DNA from: Burkholderiaceae bacterium
GTDB taxonomy: Bacteria; Pseudomonadota; Gammaproteobacteria; Burkholderiales; Burkholderiaceae_D
Direction of reading: 5' to 3'
DNA: 64,000 bases
Assembly (NCBI GenBank): GCA_018261755.1
Contig: JAGTRJ010000023.1
Location: forward strand, 1 to 64,000
Shown here: positions 35,501 to 44,886 of the stretch, in pieces
Position numbering within the stretch: position 1 is the first letter of the stretch
Layout of the letters: every line of letters begins with the position of its first letter
Notes under the pieces: generated by a model
Database searches by the model: none
What the model saw: the letters and a program-made list of their open reading frames with translations, nothing else
What the model was told of the DNA's origin: nothing
Program-made: the position numbers and the translations under genes

Positions 35501-37163
35501 GAAACTGCGTTTTTCAGTGCCGGGCGTCGGCCTGATTTCGCCGCCGCCGCACCATGACATCTATTCGATCGAAGATTTGGCGCAGCTGATTCACGATCTG
35601 AAAAATGCCAATCCGAAAGCATCGATTTCGGTCAAGCTGGTGTCGGAAGTGGGCGTCGGTACGGTGGCCGCCGGCGTTTCCAAGGCTAAGGCGGATCATG
35701 TCGTGATTTCCGGTTATGACGGCGGCACCGGTGCGTCGCCGCTGTCGTCGATCAAGCATGCCGGCACGCCGTGGGAGCTTGGCTTGTCCGAAACGCAGCA
35801 GACGCTGGTGCTAAACAACCTGCGCGGTCGCATCCGCGTTCAGGCCGACGGCCAGATGAAGACTGGCCGCGATGTGGCGATTGCGGCGATTCTCGGCGCG
35901 GATGAAGTGGGCTTCGCAACGGCGCCGTTGGTGGTTGAAGGCTGCATCATGATGCGCAAGTGCCATCTGAACACCTGTCCGGTTGGTGTGGCGACGCAGG
36001 ACCCGGTATTGCGCGCGAAATTCAATGGCAAGCCGGAACATGTGGTGAACTACTTCTTCTTCGTGGCCGAGGAGCTGCGGCAGATCATGGCGCAGCTCGG
36101 TATTCGCACTTATCAGGATTTGATCGGCCGCGTGGATTTGCTGGACAAGTCCAGGGCTGTGATGCACTGGAAGAGTCACGGACTGGATTTCAGCAAGATT
36201 TTCCACGATCCGGAAGTTGGCGAGAATATCCATCGCAAGCATGCCGAAGAGCAGGAGCACGGCTTGGACAAGGCGCTGGATCACAAACTGATCGCGCAAG
36301 CCAGAAATGCGCTGGAAAAGGGAGAAAAGGTTTCCTTCATTTCTCCGATTCGCAACGTCAATCGCACTGTCGGAACCATGTTGTCCGGCGAAGTGGCCAA
36401 GCGGTACGGCCATGCCGGTTTGCCGGATGACACCATTCATATTCAGCTTGAAGGCACAGCCGGCCAGTCAGTCGGCGCGTTCCTGGCGCGTGGCGTGACG
36501 CTGGATCTGGTGGGCGAGGCCAATGACTATGTTGGCAAGGGCGTTTCCGGCGGACGGGTGATTGTGCGCCCGAACACTGAATTCCGCGGCCGGGCGCTTG
36601 ACAACATCATTGCTGGCAACACGGTGCTTTATGGCGCGATTGCTGGCGAGGCGTTCGTCAATGGCGTGGCGGGCGAGCGTTTTGCGGTTCGCAACTCGGG
36701 CGCCGCCGCCGTGGTCGAAGGCGTAGGCGACCACGGATGCGAGTACATGACCGGCGGAACTGTCATCGTGCTGGGAGCTACCGGCCGCAATTTTGCTGCG
36801 GGCATGTCTGGCGGCGTCGCTTACGTTTACGATCCGGATGGTGATTTCGAGAAGCGCTGCAATTTGTCCATGGTGGCGCTTGAGCCGGTGATGTCGAGTG
36901 CGGAGCAGGAATCCGCGGTCGATCGCGCGCTGTGGCATAGCGTGGAGCGTGGCGGCGAACGGGAAACCGACGAGGCAATCCTGCGGCGGCAGATCGAGCG
37001 GCACTTCAAGTTTACCGGCAGCACGCGTGCGCGCAGCCTGCTGGATGATTGGGGCAATGCCCGTTCCCGTTTCGTCAAGGTATTCCCGCTGGAATACCGG
37101 CGCGCGCTGCAGGACATGTTTAATCGCCAGGCGGCTGCCGATACTTCGGAAATCGCAGCGTAA
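32529..37163 (+). CDS. gltB: Glutamate synthase (NADPH) large subunit
   Basis: A 1544-residue GOGAT alpha subunit, transferring the amide of glutamine to 2-oxoglutarate. In order: class II glutamine amidotransferase with nucleophile Cys16 (EHDACGVGF) after a short propeptide, a central domain, the FMN-binding barrel, and a C-terminal GXGXG beta-helix. The 3Fe-4S cysteines are in [15 protein letters not shown] near residue 1140. The start at 32529 ([10 protein letters not shown]) with a GGAG site is preferred to 32475. gltD follows 58 bases later. Confidence 0.97.
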   Translation: MHAQGLYNPANEHDACGVGFVANIKGKKSHSIVEQGLLILKNLDHRGAVGADKLMGDGAGILIQIPDQFYREEMAKQGVTLPPPGEYGVGMVFLPKENASRIACEQEIERAVRAERQVVLGWRDVPVDAEMPMSPTVRDKEPIIRQIFIGRGGDVMVTDALERKLYVIRKASGHAIQALNLKHGNEFFVPSMSARTIVYKGLLLADQVATYYKDLQDPRCVSALAMVHQRFSTNTFPEWPLAHPYRLIAHNGEINTVKGNFNWMRARVGVMQSAVLGEDLQKLYPLIYEGQSDTACFDNALELLVMAGYPIAQAMMMMIPEAWENHNLMDDSRRAFYEYHAAMMEPWDGPAAMAFTDGRHIGGTLDRNGLRPARYIVTDDDLVVMASESGVLPIPESRIIQKWRLQPGKMFLIDLEAGRIIDDKEIKDTYANAKPYKAWIDSVRIRLADIRKEAADDASDVPLLDRQQAFGYTQEELKMLLPSMATNGEEAIGSMGNDSPLAVMSNKLKPLYNYFQQLFAQVTNPPIDPIREEMVMSLVSFIGPKSQPILDFTDMATVRSIDAHTRGKFRSYELNICYPVAWGKDGIEARLASLCAEAVDAVTSGHNILIVSDRKVCSEQIAIPALLATSAIHQHLVSKGLRASTGLVVETGSARETHHFALLAGYGAEAVHPYLALETVSNNASEWSSELTPEYAQANFIKAVGKGLLKIMSKMGISAYMSYCGAQIFEAVGLNSALVDKYFKGTSSSIEGIGVFDVAEEALRLHQLAFGDDVLLKDALDPGGEYAFRTRGEEHMFTPDAIAKLQHSARANNYSTYKEFAQIINDQSKRQMTLRGLFEFKIDPSKAIALDEVEPAKEIVKRFATGAMSLGSISTEAHSTLAVAMNRIGGKSNTGEGGEDPVRYVNEQRGIRIGAGETIASVLGAGLVYADIPLQEGDSMRSRIKQVASGRFGVTAEYLNSADQIQIKMAQGAKPGEGGQLPGGKVSEYIAKLRFSVPGVGLISPPPHHDIYSIEDLAQLIHDLKNANPKASISVKLVSEVGVGTVAAGVSKAKADHVVISGYDGGTGASPLSSIKHAGTPWELGLSETQQTLVLNNLRGRIRVQADGQMKTGRDVAIAAILGADEVGFATAPLVVEGCIMMRKCHLNTCPVGVATQDPVLRAKFNGKPEHVVNYFFFVAEELRQIMAQLGIRTYQDLIGRVDLLDKSRAVMHWKSHGLDFSKIFHDPEVGENIHRKHAEEQEHGLDKALDHKLIAQARNALEKGEKVSFISPIRNVNRTVGTMLSGEVAKRYGHAGLPDDTIHIQLEGTAGQSVGAFLARGVTLDLVGEANDYVGKGVSGGRVIVRPNTEFRGRALDNIIAGNTVLYGAIAGEAFVNGVAGERFAVRNSGAAAVVEGVGDHGCEYMTGGTVIVLGATGRNFAAGMSGGVAYVYDPDGDFEKRCNLSMVALEPVMSSAEQESAVDRALWHSVERGGERETDEAILRRQIERHFKFTGSTRARSLLDDWGNARSRFVKVFPLEYRRALQDMFNRQAAADTSEIAA

Positions 37164-37174
37164 GACTAATTTAT

Positions 37175-37201
37175 GCCTGCCATCCCAGCAGGATGGCAGG
37201 C
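37175..37201 (+). other. Intercistronic hairpin between gltB and gltD
   Basis: GCCTGCCATCC (37175-37185) pairs perfectly with GGATGGCAGGC (37191-37201) around a CAGCA loop. No T run follows, so it is not a standard terminator. It may stabilise or process the gltBD transcript and set the subunit ratio. Confidence 0.65.
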
Positions 37202-37221
37202 GGAATCGACAGAGGTAAGCA

Positions 37222-38685
37222 ATGGGTAAGATCACTGGCTTCATGGAATATCAGCGACAGGCGGAAATGCATCTGTCGCCGCAGGAGCGCGTCAAGAACT
37301 ACAAGGAATTCGTTTTCCGCCTGGAGGATAAGGAAGCGCAGATCCAGGGCGCGCGCTGCATGAATTGTGGCGTTCCATTCTGCAATAACGGATGTCCGGT
37401 CAACAACATTATTCCTGACTGGAACGATTTGGTGTATCACGACAAGGTACGGGCAGCATTGGACGTGCTGCATTCGACCAACAACTTTCCTGAATTCACC
37501 GGACGCGTCTGCCCGGCGCCGTGCGAAGCGGCCTGTACGCTGAACATCAATTCAGATCCGGTTGGCATCAAGTCAATCGAGCACTACATCATCGACAAGG
37601 CGTGGGAAAACGGCTGGGTTGTGCCACAGCCAGCGCCAGTCAAAACGGGCAAGAAAGTGGCGGTTGTCGGCTCCGGACCGGCCGGGCTGGCAGCTGCGCA
37701 GCAACTGGCGCGCGCGGGCCATGATGTGACCGTGTTCGAGAAAAACGATCGGGCCGGCGGTCTTTTGCGTTATGGCATTCCTGACTTCAAACTGGAGAAA
37801 GACCTTATTGACCGGCGCATCAAGCAGATGGAAGCTGAAGGCGTGGTATTCCGCACCGGCGTTCTGATCGGCAAGGATTTCCCGGAGAGGATTGCGAATT
37901 ATTCAAAAGAAACCATTTCTCCCGAAACGCTGCGCGCGGAATTTGACGCAGTCATTCTGGCTGGGGGCGCGGAACAGGCGCGCGACTTGCCGGTACCGGG
38001 CCGCGAGCTGGATGGCGTTCACTTCGCGATGGAGTTCCTGCACCAGCAAAACAAGGTGAATGCCGGCGATAAGCTGAAAAAACAGATTACCGCCACCGGC
38101 AAGCATGTAGTCGTCATCGGCGGCGGCGATACCGGTTCCGATTGCGTCGGCATTTCGCATCGCCAGGGTGCTGCCAGCATCATTCAGATCGAAGTGAATC
38201 CGCATCCGCCTGTGGTTGAAGACAAGCCGCTGGTGTGGCCTTATTGGCCGAAGAAACTGCGTACCTCGACTTCGCTGGAGGAAGGCGGCGAGCGTGAATG
38301 GGCTGTTGCCTCCAAACGTTTCGAAGGGAAGAGCGGCAAGGTGACCAAGCTGATTGCCAGCCGCGTCAAATGGGAGAATGGCAAGTTCGATGAAATTCCT
38401 GACTCGGAAATGGAACTGAAGGCTGATCTGGTGTTGATTGCAATCGGTTTTGCCAGCCCGGTCGGTTCGGTGCTGGAGGCGTTTGGCGTTGAGCGCGATG
38501 CGCGCGGCAATGCCAGGGCAGCGACGGATGGCGACGGCAGCTACCAGACTTCGGTCGAGAAAGTGTTTGCCGCCGGCGACATGCGGCGCGGCCAGTCCCT
38601 GATCGTATGGGCCATTCGCGAGGGACGCCAGTGTGCCCGGGCGGTGGATGAATATCTGATGGGCGGTTCCCAGTTGCCGCGCTGA
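37222..38685 (+). CDS. gltD: Glutamate synthase (NADPH) small subunit
   Basis: A 487-residue beta subunit that passes electrons from NADPH via FAD and iron-sulfur clusters to GltB. The N-terminal cysteine-rich domain has [14 protein letters not shown] around residues 47-60. The FAD-binding fingerprint [15 protein letters not shown] and the NADPH fold [13 protein letters not shown] are intact. AGAGGTAAG precedes the start. A long hairpin at 38711-38746 lies after the stop. Confidence 0.97.
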   Translation: MGKITGFMEYQRQAEMHLSPQERVKNYKEFVFRLEDKEAQIQGARCMNCGVPFCNNGCPVNNIIPDWNDLVYHDKVRAALDVLHSTNNFPEFTGRVCPAPCEAACTLNINSDPVGIKSIEHYIIDKAWENGWVVPQPAPVKTGKKVAVVGSGPAGLAAAQQLARAGHDVTVFEKNDRAGGLLRYGIPDFKLEKDLIDRRIKQMEAEGVVFRTGVLIGKDFPERIANYSKETISPETLRAEFDAVILAGGAEQARDLPVPGRELDGVHFAMEFLHQQNKVNAGDKLKKQITATGKHVVVIGGGDTGSDCVGISHRQGAASIIQIEVNPHPPVVEDKPLVWPYWPKKLRTSTSLEEGGEREWAVASKRFEGKSGKVTKLIASRVKWENGKFDEIPDSEMELKADLVLIAIGFASPVGSVLEAFGVERDARGNARAATDGDGSYQTSVEKVFAAGDMRRGQSLIVWAIREGRQCARAVDEYLMGGSQLPR

Positions 38686-38710
38686 TTTCCCGTTGCCAAA
38701 AGCAACCAAT

Positions 38711-38746
38711 GTAGCCCCGCCGGGATGAATATTCCGGCGGGGCTAC
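38711..38746. terminator. Long hairpin after gltD
   Basis: GTAGCCCCGCCGGGA (38711-38725) pairs with TTCCGGCGGGGCTAC (38732-38746) over 15 positions, one a G-T wobble, with loop TGAATA. A T run is missing, so termination efficiency is uncertain; it may instead protect the 3' end of the gltBD mRNA. Confidence 0.6.
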
Positions 38747-38808
38747 CCCATTCCCGGTTGTATCCGCTACAATCAGGGTTCCATTCATTATTTTCATGTC
38801 GAATTACC

Positions 38809-39684
38809 ATGATCAAGGGCAGCATAGTAGCCATCGTCACCCCGATGCACGAGGACGGCAGTCTCGATTTGCCGTGCCTGCGCAAGCTGATTGACTGGCA
38901 TATTGAGGAAGGAACGGACGCGATTGTCATCGTCGGTACGACGGGAGAATCGCCGACTGTTTCTGTTGAAGAACATTGCGAGCTGATTCGCGTTGCCGTC
39001 GAGCACACCAATAAGCGCATTCCGATCATTGCCGGCACTGGCGGCAACTCGACCTCCGAGGCGATCGAGTTGACGCATTATGCGCGCAAGGTCGGTGCCG
39101 ACGCGTCATTGCTGGTTGTGCCGTATTACAACCGCCCGACGCAGGAGGGGATGTACCAGCACTTCCGCAAAATTGCCGAGGCGGTTGATTTGCCGGCGAT
39201 TCTGTATAACGTTCCCGGCCGCACGGTGGCCGACATGTCGAACGACACCATTTTGCGTTTGGCGCAGGTTCCTGGCATTGTCGGTGTCAAGGATGCAACT
39301 GGCAACATTGCGCGCGGCAGTGATCTGATTCGTCTGGCGCCGAAATCGTTTGCTGTTTATTCTGGCGACGATGCGACCGCGATAGCGCTGATGTTCTGTG
39401 GCGGTAGCGGCAATATTTCTGTGGTGGCCAATATTGCGCCGCGGGCAATGCATGAACTGTGTGATGCGGCAATGAAGGGCGATGTTGCGCGCGCGGTTGA
39501 GATCAACAACCGCATGTTGCCATTGCACCAGAAGATGTTTGTCGAGCCTAACCCCGTGCCGGTAAAATGGGCGATGCAACAGATGGGCAAGATTCCGTCT
39601 GGCATTCGTTTGCCGCTGGTGCCGCTGGCGACCGCGTGTCACGATGAAGTTCGCGCCGCCATGCGAGAATCCGGTCTGATGTAA
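38809..39684 (+). CDS. dapA: 4-hydroxy-tetrahydrodipicolinate synthase
   Basis: A 291-residue TIM-barrel aldolase that condenses pyruvate and aspartate semialdehyde in lysine and diaminopimelate synthesis. The Schiff-base lysine is K161 (GVKDATGNI), the catalytic tyrosine is Y133 (LYNVPGRT), and GTTGE lies at 43-47. The start at [13 protein letters not shown] (38809) is the usual N-terminus. The dapA-bamC-MBL gene order is common in betaproteobacteria, and these genes are likely cotranscribed. Confidence 0.96.
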   Translation: MIKGSIVAIVTPMHEDGSLDLPCLRKLIDWHIEEGTDAIVIVGTTGESPTVSVEEHCELIRVAVEHTNKRIPIIAGTGGNSTSEAIELTHYARKVGADASLLVVPYYNRPTQEGMYQHFRKIAEAVDLPAILYNVPGRTVADMSNDTILRLAQVPGIVGVKDATGNIARGSDLIRLAPKSFAVYSGDDATAIALMFCGGSGNISVVANIAPRAMHELCDAAMKGDVARAVEINNRMLPLHQKMFVEPNPVPVKWAMQQMGKIPSGIRLPLVPLATACHDEVRAAMRESGLM

Positions 39685-39754
39685 TTTCAAAAGTGCGAGC
39701 AGCCGGCGACAGTTCGCCGGACTCAAATGAAACTGTACTTTTCAGAGGTTGGTG

Positions 39755-40888
39755 ATGGTTCAACGTAATATCGTGTTTTCCAGAAGCTTTTGGGTCATGC
39801 TGCCGTTGCTCGCCTTGTTGGGGTGCAGTTCCATCAACGAAATGGTTGAATCGGATCGGATCGATTACAAGAGCGCTTCCAAGAGCCAGGTATCGCGCCT
39901 TGAGGTTCCGCCGGATTTGACCCAGTTGCAGCGTGATAACCGGTATGCCATTCCGACTAGCGGCACCATCACCGCTTCCGATTACACCCAGCAGCAGGCC
40001 ACGCGGCCGACGAACCAGGTGACGGTTGCCACCCGCAGCGTGGGCGACATTCGCGTTGAGCGTGTCGGCAACCAGCGTTGGCTGGTGGTGCGGAAGTCGC
40101 CGGAAACCTTGTGGCCGCAAATCAAGGAGTTCTGGCAAGATTCCGGTTTCCTGATTAATGTCGATCGTCCTGAGGTTGGCGTGATGGAAACAGATTGGGC
40201 CGAGAATCGTGCCAAGATTCCGCAGGATTTCCTGCGCAAGTCGATTGGCAAGGTGATTGACTCGCTGTATTCGACCGGCGAGCGCGACAGATTCCGCACG
40301 CGCCTGGAGCGCGCGCCAGATGGTTCGACCGAAATATACATCAGTCACCGAGGGATGCAGGAAGAGCTGACTGGCAACGACAAGGCTACGACAGTCTGGA
40401 CGCCGCGTCAGTCTGATCCGGAACTGGAAGCCGAATTCCTGTCGCGTCTGATGGTGCGGCTTGGTGTTGAACGCGAGCGCGCAAAGGCTGTTGCGACCGC
40501 GCAAGTGGTAGCGCGCGGTTCGCTGGCAACGCTGGTCAAGGGAGAATATGTCGAAGTCAGCGAAGGGTTTGACCGTACCTGGCGTCGAGTTGGCCTGGCG
40601 CTCGACCGAGTCGGCTTTACGGTTGAAGATCGTGACCGTTCGCAGGGTTTGTATTATGTGCGCTATGTCGATCAGGATGAAGCGCCAAAGAACAAGGATG
40701 ACAAGGGTATCTTGTCAAGGTGGTTCTCGTTCGGTGGCGACAGCGGCAAGAAGGCGCAGCGTTATCGTATTTCCGTCAAGCAGGCGGGCGAGGTCAGTCG
40801 CGTAACCGTTTTAAGCAACGAAGGCCGTCCGGAAAAATCGCAGGTTGGCGACAGGATCCTGTCGTTGCTGCAAGAACAGCTCAAGTGA
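39755..40888 (+). CDS. bamC: Outer membrane protein assembly factor BamC
   Basis: A 377-residue lipoprotein (NlpB family) accessory to the BAM complex. The signal peptide ends in lipobox LLGC with lipidated C22. The unstructured N-terminal segment RLEVPPDLTQLQRDNRYAIP, which contacts BamD, is conserved; two helix-grip domains follow. The ATG at 39755 is six bases after AGAGG; TTG and GTG codons just before are not used. It follows dapA by 70 bases, as usual in betaproteobacteria. Confidence 0.9.
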   Translation: MVQRNIVFSRSFWVMLPLLALLGCSSINEMVESDRIDYKSASKSQVSRLEVPPDLTQLQRDNRYAIPTSGTITASDYTQQQATRPTNQVTVATRSVGDIRVERVGNQRWLVVRKSPETLWPQIKEFWQDSGFLINVDRPEVGVMETDWAENRAKIPQDFLRKSIGKVIDSLYSTGERDRFRTRLERAPDGSTEIYISHRGMQEELTGNDKATTVWTPRQSDPELEAEFLSRLMVRLGVERERAKAVATAQVVARGSLATLVKGEYVEVSEGFDRTWRRVGLALDRVGFTVEDRDRSQGLYYVRYVDQDEAPKNKDDKGILSRWFSFGGDSGKKAQRYRISVKQAGEVSRVTVLSNEGRPEKSQVGDRILSLLQEQLK

Positions 40889-40904
40889 GAGTGTTCCTGC
40901 CATC

Positions 40905-41684
40905 GTGAAATTTGCCAGTCTGGGCAGTGGCAGTGAAGGTAACGCGCTGCTAATTTCAGCTTCGTCTGGCATGACGGAAACGACAGTCATGCTGGATTGT
41001 GGCTTCGGCATTCGCGAAACCGAGCGCCGCCTGGCACGCTTGGGGGTTGCTGCCTCCGACCTGTCGGCGATCGTGGTTACGCATGAGCATCAGGATCACG
41101 TTGGGGGTGTATTCAGGCTGGCACGCCGTTACAAGCTGCCGGTCTGGATGAGTTTCGGCTCCTATCAGGGGCTGAACGGCGCGTGTGACGAGGTGACGGT
41201 TCATTTCTGCCGCGACGGGGAAACATTTGATATCGGTGATCTGCGACTGGCGCCTTACACGGTGCCGCATGATGCGCGTGAACCATTGCAATTTCACGCA
41301 ACCGACGGCTTGTCCAAGCTAGGTGTGCTGACGGACGCAGGCCAGGTGACGTCACATATGCTGCAGGCGTTGCATGGCTGTGATGGGCTGGTGCTGGAAT
41401 GCAATCACGATTCAGCCATGCTGGCCGATTCGGTTTATCCTGCATCGCTGAAACGTCGCATCCGCAGTGCTTACGGGCATCTATCAAATCGGGAATCGGC
41501 CGAAATTCTGGCAGCGCTTGATCAATCTCGGTTGAAAACAGTCATTGGGGCGCACCTGAGTGCAATCAACAATACACCTGGTCTGGCGCGGGCGGCACTG
41601 CAGGAAGGCCTAGGCGGTAGCAATGCGGAAGTCTGCATTGCCTGCCAGCACGAAGGATTCGGCTGGGTCGATATCCGGAGTTGA
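40905..41684 (+). CDS. MBL-fold metallo-hydrolase (YycJ/WalJ-like)
   Basis: A 259-residue metallo-beta-lactamase-fold hydrolase. The metal motif HxHxDH is H60-E-H62-Q-D64-H65 (VVTHEHQDHVGG), with further ligands in LECNHD. It opens MKFASLGSGSEGNALLI, characteristic of the YycJ group, which has nuclease-like activity in relatives. The GTG start at 40905 gives the usual N-terminus; a longer start at 40845 would overlap bamC. Last gene of the dapA-bamC set. Substrate unknown. Confidence 0.85.
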   Translation: MKFASLGSGSEGNALLISASSGMTETTVMLDCGFGIRETERRLARLGVAASDLSAIVVTHEHQDHVGGVFRLARRYKLPVWMSFGSYQGLNGACDEVTVHFCRDGETFDIGDLRLAPYTVPHDAREPLQFHATDGLSKLGVLTDAGQVTSHMLQALHGCDGLVLECNHDSAMLADSVYPASLKRRIRSAYGHLSNRESAEILAALDQSRLKTVIGAHLSAINNTPGLARAALQEGLGGSNAEVCIACQHEGFGWVDIRS

Positions 41685-41782
41685 AGCTTGTAGAAGCAAA
41701 AATACCTGAGAGATATCGGATATTCCTAAGCTGTCGCGAATCTTCTGGTCAGATAACTGTTCTGAGAAGTATGCGCAGGACG

Positions 41783-41816
41783 AAAAAAATGCCGACCTAA
41801 AGGTCGGCATTTTTTG
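41783..41816. terminator. Bidirectional intrinsic terminator
   Basis: AAAAAAA-TGCCGACC-TAAA-GGTCGGCA-TTTTTT: an eight-pair stem with A and T runs on either side, placed between convergent genes. It ends the dapA-bamC-MBL unit and the minus-strand lipoprotein gene. Confidence 0.92.
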
Positions 41817-41829
41817 TGCTGGCAGATGC

Positions 41830-42114
41830 TTACTTGGAAGCAGCCGGCTTGGCAGCGGAAGCAGCAGCCGGTGCCGGAGCAGCGGCCGGAGCAGCAGCGG
41901 AAGCAGCCGGAGCAGCAGCGGAAGCAGCCGGAGCAGCGGCGGAAGCAGCCGGAGCAGCAGCGGAAGCAGCCGGAGCGGAAACAGCGGAAGCCGGCTTAGC
42001 AGCGGAAGCTGCGGAAGCGGATGCTTTTGCGGAAGCGGATGCAGGCTTGTCACCAATTTTGCAAGCGGTCAGGGCCAGAGCCATCATGCCTACGATCAAC
42101 AGTGATTTTTTCAT
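41830..42114 (-). CDS. Alanine-rich low-complexity lipoprotein
   Basis: A 94-residue predicted lipoprotein. A short signal peptide ends in lipobox LTAC (C18). The rest is almost only Ala, Ser, Pro and Lys. Four exact copies of the seven-residue unit APAASAA occupy residues 47-74. Such proteins may act as flexible spacers in the envelope; no enzymatic domain is present. The gene is convergent with the MBL hydrolase and divergent from slyD. Function is unknown. Confidence 0.7.
   Translation of the reverse strand: MKKSLLIVGMMALALTACKIGDKPASASAKASASAASAAKPASAVSAPAASAAAPAASAAAPAASAAAPAASAAAPAAAPAPAAASAAKPAASK
41893..41976 (-). repeat. Tandem repeat coding for APAASAA
   Basis: Four 21-base units in frame within the lipoprotein gene, each coding APAASAA. 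Units differ at a few bases only. Copy number could vary between strains through slippage without shifting the frame. Confidence 0.8.
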
Positions 42115-42417
42115 TTGTTTTCCTTCAAAAAAATAACAATTAATAATTACCGGTAATTACTACTAGATAGATCGCTTTCGAAGTCTTTCTGCACCATGAG
42201 TGCGTGCGGCACAACAGAAAGTGACCTAATCAGCCGATTATAGCGATTTTTTTTTCCATGTAACAGAGAAGTCAGCGAATTTGTGGTCGATTTGTAATAT
42301 CGCAACAATTGGCTGCTGGTATTGAAAATGGGTTGACTTTCGAGTGTGAGCTGTGGCTTGGTCAGCGGGGATTGTGGATAAAGGTATAATGCGAAGCTTG
42401 TTTGATTGGGGATGTGA
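42115..42417. promoter_or_regulatory. Divergent promoter region of the lipoprotein gene and slyD
   Basis: This 303-base A+T-rich gap holds a perfect 16-base palindrome (42144-42159) near the lipoprotein start and a TATAAT box at 42385-42390, 28 bases before slyD, without a clear -35. Nothing else was recognised. Confidence 0.5.
42144..42159. promoter_or_regulatory. Perfect 16-base palindrome, candidate operator
   Basis: TAATTACCGGTAATTA is its own reverse complement and lies 30 bases upstream of the lipoprotein start. It may be a dimeric regulator site; the regulator is unknown. Confidence 0.45.
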
Positions 42418-42939
42418 ATGAAGATTTCGAAGAACACCGTGGTAACCGTGCAGTACGTTTTGCGGGATGCGCAAAACAATGTGATTGAGGAAGATTCAGA
42501 TCCGATTGTTTATCTGCATGGCGGTTACGAAAATACGCTGCCGGCCATCGAAAAAGCGCTGGAAGGCCAGGAGACGGGGTTCTCGGTGGAAATCCAGGTC
42601 GAGCCGGAAGATGCGTTTGGTGAATACGATCCCGAACTGGTGCGGTTGGAAGATAGGGATAAATTGCCGACGCCGTTGGAAGTCGGCATGCAGTTCGAGG
42701 GCGTGCCGGAGCAGGCTGCGGCCGATGGTGATTCTGTCATTTTTGTAGTGACCGATATTGCAGAAGACAAGGTGGTGCTCGACGGCAATCACCCGTTGGC
42801 CGGGATTGCGTTGCGTTTCGAATTGAACGTCATTGAAGTGCGTGCGGCCAGCGACGATGAAATCGAACATCAGCATCCGCATTTCGACGAGTACGATGAG
42901 GATGACGACGATCAATATCGCAGCTTCCCCATTCAGTGA
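42418..42939 (+). CDS. slyD: FKBP-type peptidyl-prolyl isomerase, SlyD type
   Basis: A 173-residue prolyl isomerase and chaperone. The FKBP part is split by the IF chaperone insert (about residues 70-130), and NHPLAGIALRFELNVIEVR is characteristic of SlyD. The C-terminal tail, with HQHPHFDEYDEDDDD, is His- and Asp-rich and may bind nickel, although it is shorter than in E. coli. Position 42418 is a normal start. The promoter region is shared divergently with the lipoprotein gene. Confidence 0.9.
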   Translation: MKISKNTVVTVQYVLRDAQNNVIEEDSDPIVYLHGGYENTLPAIEKALEGQETGFSVEIQVEPEDAFGEYDPELVRLEDRDKLPTPLEVGMQFEGVPEQAAADGDSVIFVVTDIAEDKVVLDGNHPLAGIALRFELNVIEVRAASDDEIEHQHPHFDEYDEDDDDQYRSFPIQ

Positions 42940-43024
42940 TTACTGTTCCGTGAGCAGATAGTTGGATTTGACCGCTTGCGCTGCTCCAAGCTAGAATGCC
43001 CGATTGTCGATAATTGGGGGTGGC

Positions 43025-43771
43025 ATGCGTCACAAACTGTTGGTTGGCAACTGGAAAATGAACGGCAGCCTTGCGGCAAACGTGATTTTGCTCAATGGCT
43101 TGAAGGCTGCTGCTCTGAAGCCTGAGCGCGATATTGCCGTTTGCGTGCCCGCGCCTTATCTGGCCCAGTGCCAGTCCGAGCTAAGCGGGTCACGGATCGG
43201 ATGGGGGGCGCAGGACGTGTCGGCGCATGATGCTGGCGCATATACTGGCGAAATATCGGTTTCGATGTTGCGGGATTTCGGTTGCCGTTTTGTGATTGTC
43301 GGTCACTCCGAGCGTCGTATCTATCATGGCGAAAACGATGCGATGGTGGCGGAAAAAGTGCAGCGTGCGCTGGCAAATGGTGTGACGCCGATTGTCTGTC
43401 TGGGGGAAACGCTGGCTGAGCGCGAGGCGGGAAAAACGGCGATGGTTGTTTGCCGGCAACTGGATGCGGTGCTGGCAGCAAGCGGTGCCGATGACATCCT
43501 CGGCATGGTGCTGGCTTATGAACCTGTCTGGGCTATCGGTACTGGCAGGACAGCTACGCCGCAGATGGCGCAGGAAGTGCATGCTTTGTTGCGTGCGCAG
43601 CTGGCGGAAAAGAATCCGCATGCAGCTGGTCGCGTGCATATTTTGTATGGTGGCAGCATGCGGCCGGACAATGCGCGGGAATTGCTGCAGATGCCGGATA
43701 TCGACGGTGGACTGATTGGCGGCGCGTCCTTGAACGCAGCAGATTTTCTGGCGATTGCTGATGCAGCATAG
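43025..43771 (+). CDS. tpiA: Triose-phosphate isomerase
   Basis: A 248-residue TIM barrel that interconverts dihydroxyacetone phosphate and glyceraldehyde 3-phosphate. Catalytic residues are K11 (NWKMN), H94 (GHSERR) and E163 ([11 protein letters not shown]). The start at 43025 follows GGGGGTGG; an in-frame upstream codon at 43004 is not needed. It is the first gene of the tpiA-secG-tRNA-nuo arrangement found in many betaproteobacteria. Confidence 0.97.
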   Translation: MRHKLLVGNWKMNGSLAANVILLNGLKAAALKPERDIAVCVPAPYLAQCQSELSGSRIGWGAQDVSAHDAGAYTGEISVSMLRDFGCRFVIVGHSERRIYHGENDAMVAEKVQRALANGVTPIVCLGETLAEREAGKTAMVVCRQLDAVLAASGADDILGMVLAYEPVWAIGTGRTATPQMAQEVHALLRAQLAEKNPHAAGRVHILYGGSMRPDNARELLQMPDIDGGLIGGASLNAADFLAIADAA

Positions 43772-43817
43772 CCATTGATTTTACAAAACACAACGGATTC
43801 GGATTGGAAATCTACAA

Positions 43818-44210
43818 ATGAGCGGTATCTCAACCATTATCATCATCATTCAGGTTTTGTCTGCCCTGGCTATTATTGGCTTGGTATTGTTGCAGCATGG
43901 CAAGGGGGCAGACATGGGGGCTGCTTTCGGTACCGGTGCGTCCGGTAGCCTGTTCGGCGCATCTGGTTCATCGAATTTTCTGTCGAAATCGACCGCGATT
44001 GCGGCGGTGGTTTTCTTCCTCTCCACACTGGCACTGGTCTACATTGGCAATCAGCGGATTGCGGGTGCGGGCACGGGCGGTGTGATGGACAATGTGCCAG
44101 CGGTTTCAGCTCCGGCGCCGAAGGAAGCTTCCAAGGCCGATGCGGCTCAGTCGCCTGCTGTTCCGGTGCCTGGCGCGCCGAGCCCTCAGTCTGGCAGCGT
44201 GCCGAAATAA
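43818..44210 (+). CDS. secG: Protein-export membrane protein SecG
   Basis: A 130-residue SecYEG translocon subunit. Two membrane segments lie near residues 5-25 and 53-72, with the conserved GKGADMGAAFG-x-ASGSLFG loop between them. A Pro/Ala/Ser-rich C-terminal tail of about 45 residues follows, common in betaproteobacteria. It lies 46 bases after tpiA and 50 bases before tRNA-Leu. Confidence 0.95.
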   Translation: MSGISTIIIIIQVLSALAIIGLVLLQHGKGADMGAAFGTGASGSLFGASGSSNFLSKSTAIAAVVFFLSTLALVYIGNQRIAGAGTGGVMDNVPAVSAPAPKEASKADAAQSPAVPVPGAPSPQSGSVPK

Positions 44211-44218
44211 TTTGGCGC

Positions 44219-44248
44219 TTGAACAGAGCCTTAGATGCATGGCATAAT
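44219..44248 (+). promoter_or_regulatory. Promoter of tRNA-Leu(GAG)
   Basis: TTGAAC (44219-44224) and CATAAT (44243-44248) are 18 bases apart and end 12 bases before the tRNA start. This is a good sigma-70 promoter. Confidence 0.65.
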
Positions 44249-44260
44249 GCAAGGCTCACC

Positions 44261-44345
44261 GCCGACGTGGTGAAATTGGTAGACACGCTATCTTGAGGGG
44301 GTAGTGGCGAAAGCTGTGCGAGTTCGAGTCTCGCCGGGAGTATGT
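44261..44345 (+). tRNA. tRNA-Leu (anticodon GAG) with a disrupted 3' acceptor strand
   Basis: The 5' acceptor GCCGACG, D arm, anticodon arm (loop TTGAGGG, anticodon GAG), variable arm and T arm (GCGAG-TTCGAGT-CTCGC, 44318-44334) look normal, and the location after secG is canonical. The 3' acceptor should read about CGTCGGC followed by a discriminator and CCA. Here it reads CGGGAGT-ATGT (44335-44345), so only two inner pairs and weak outer ones form. This 3' end (GCCGGGAGTAT, 44333-44343) is identical to 22153-22163 in repeat copy 4. The gene is probably non-functional unless the sequence is in error. Confidence 0.7.
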
Positions 44346-44384
44346 GAGTTTTATTCCCGCTTTGCCAAGTATTTCCTGGCTTTC

Positions 44385-44407
44385 AAAAAATACTCCACCG
44401 GGTATTT
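44385..44407 (+). repeat. Dispersed palindromic element, copy 6 (partial)
   Basis: AAAAAATACTCCACCGGGTATTTC: the terminator-like hairpin part of the element. Together with CCGGGAGTAT at the end of the tRNA (44334-44343) it forms an inverted pair about 45 bases apart. The GTGGCC stem and CCCC end of the full element are not recognisable. Confidence 0.6.
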
Positions 44408-44517
44408 CTATTGTGTGCGCATTGTGAATTTGTGCGCGCTGCACGAATGTGAGGTAACATCCTCCTGTTGCTGTGTGCCGCCCCGGCTACGCCTTGATCG
44501 AACCGTTTGGATTGCGC

Positions 44518-44883
44518 ATGACCGTAAATCTCGAAAACTATTTGCCCATCCTGCTGTTTGTGCTGGTGGGGCTCAGCTTCGGGGTCGTATCCCAAGTCAT
44601 GGGGCGTGTCATCGGGCCGCACAGGCCGGACGCCGCCAAGCAGTCTGCGTACGAATGCGGTTTCGAAGCCTTTGACGATGCGCGTATCAAGTTCGATGTG
44701 CGCTACTACCTGATAGCGATCCTGTTCATTCTGTTCGACCTTGAAGCGGCATTCTTTTTTCCGTGGGGTGTCGCCTTGCGCGATATCGGTTGGCAAGGTT
44801 TCGTGGTGATGATGGTTTTCGTCATCGAGTTTGTCGTCGGTTTCTGGTATGTCTGGAAAAAAGGCGCGCTTAACTGGGAGTGA
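44518..44883 (+). CDS. nuoA: NADH-quinone oxidoreductase subunit A
   Basis: A 121-residue membrane subunit of complex I near the quinone site. Three membrane helices are visible. The conserved loop with [20 protein letters not shown] lies between helices 1 and 2. The start [11 protein letters not shown] at 44518 gives standard length. It opens the 14-gene nuo operon and is only 3 bases before nuoB. Confidence 0.97.
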   Translation: MTVNLENYLPILLFVLVGLSFGVVSQVMGRVIGPHRPDAAKQSAYECGFEAFDDARIKFDVRYYLIAILFILFDLEAAFFFPWGVALRDIGWQGFVVMMVFVIEFVVGFWYVWKKGALNWE

Positions 44884-44886
44884 GCG

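Noticed and set aside
41830-42114. CRISPR-like array in the 41.9 kb repeats
   Set aside because: The 21-base units are contiguous, in frame and code for APAASAA; there are no spacers and no cas genes.
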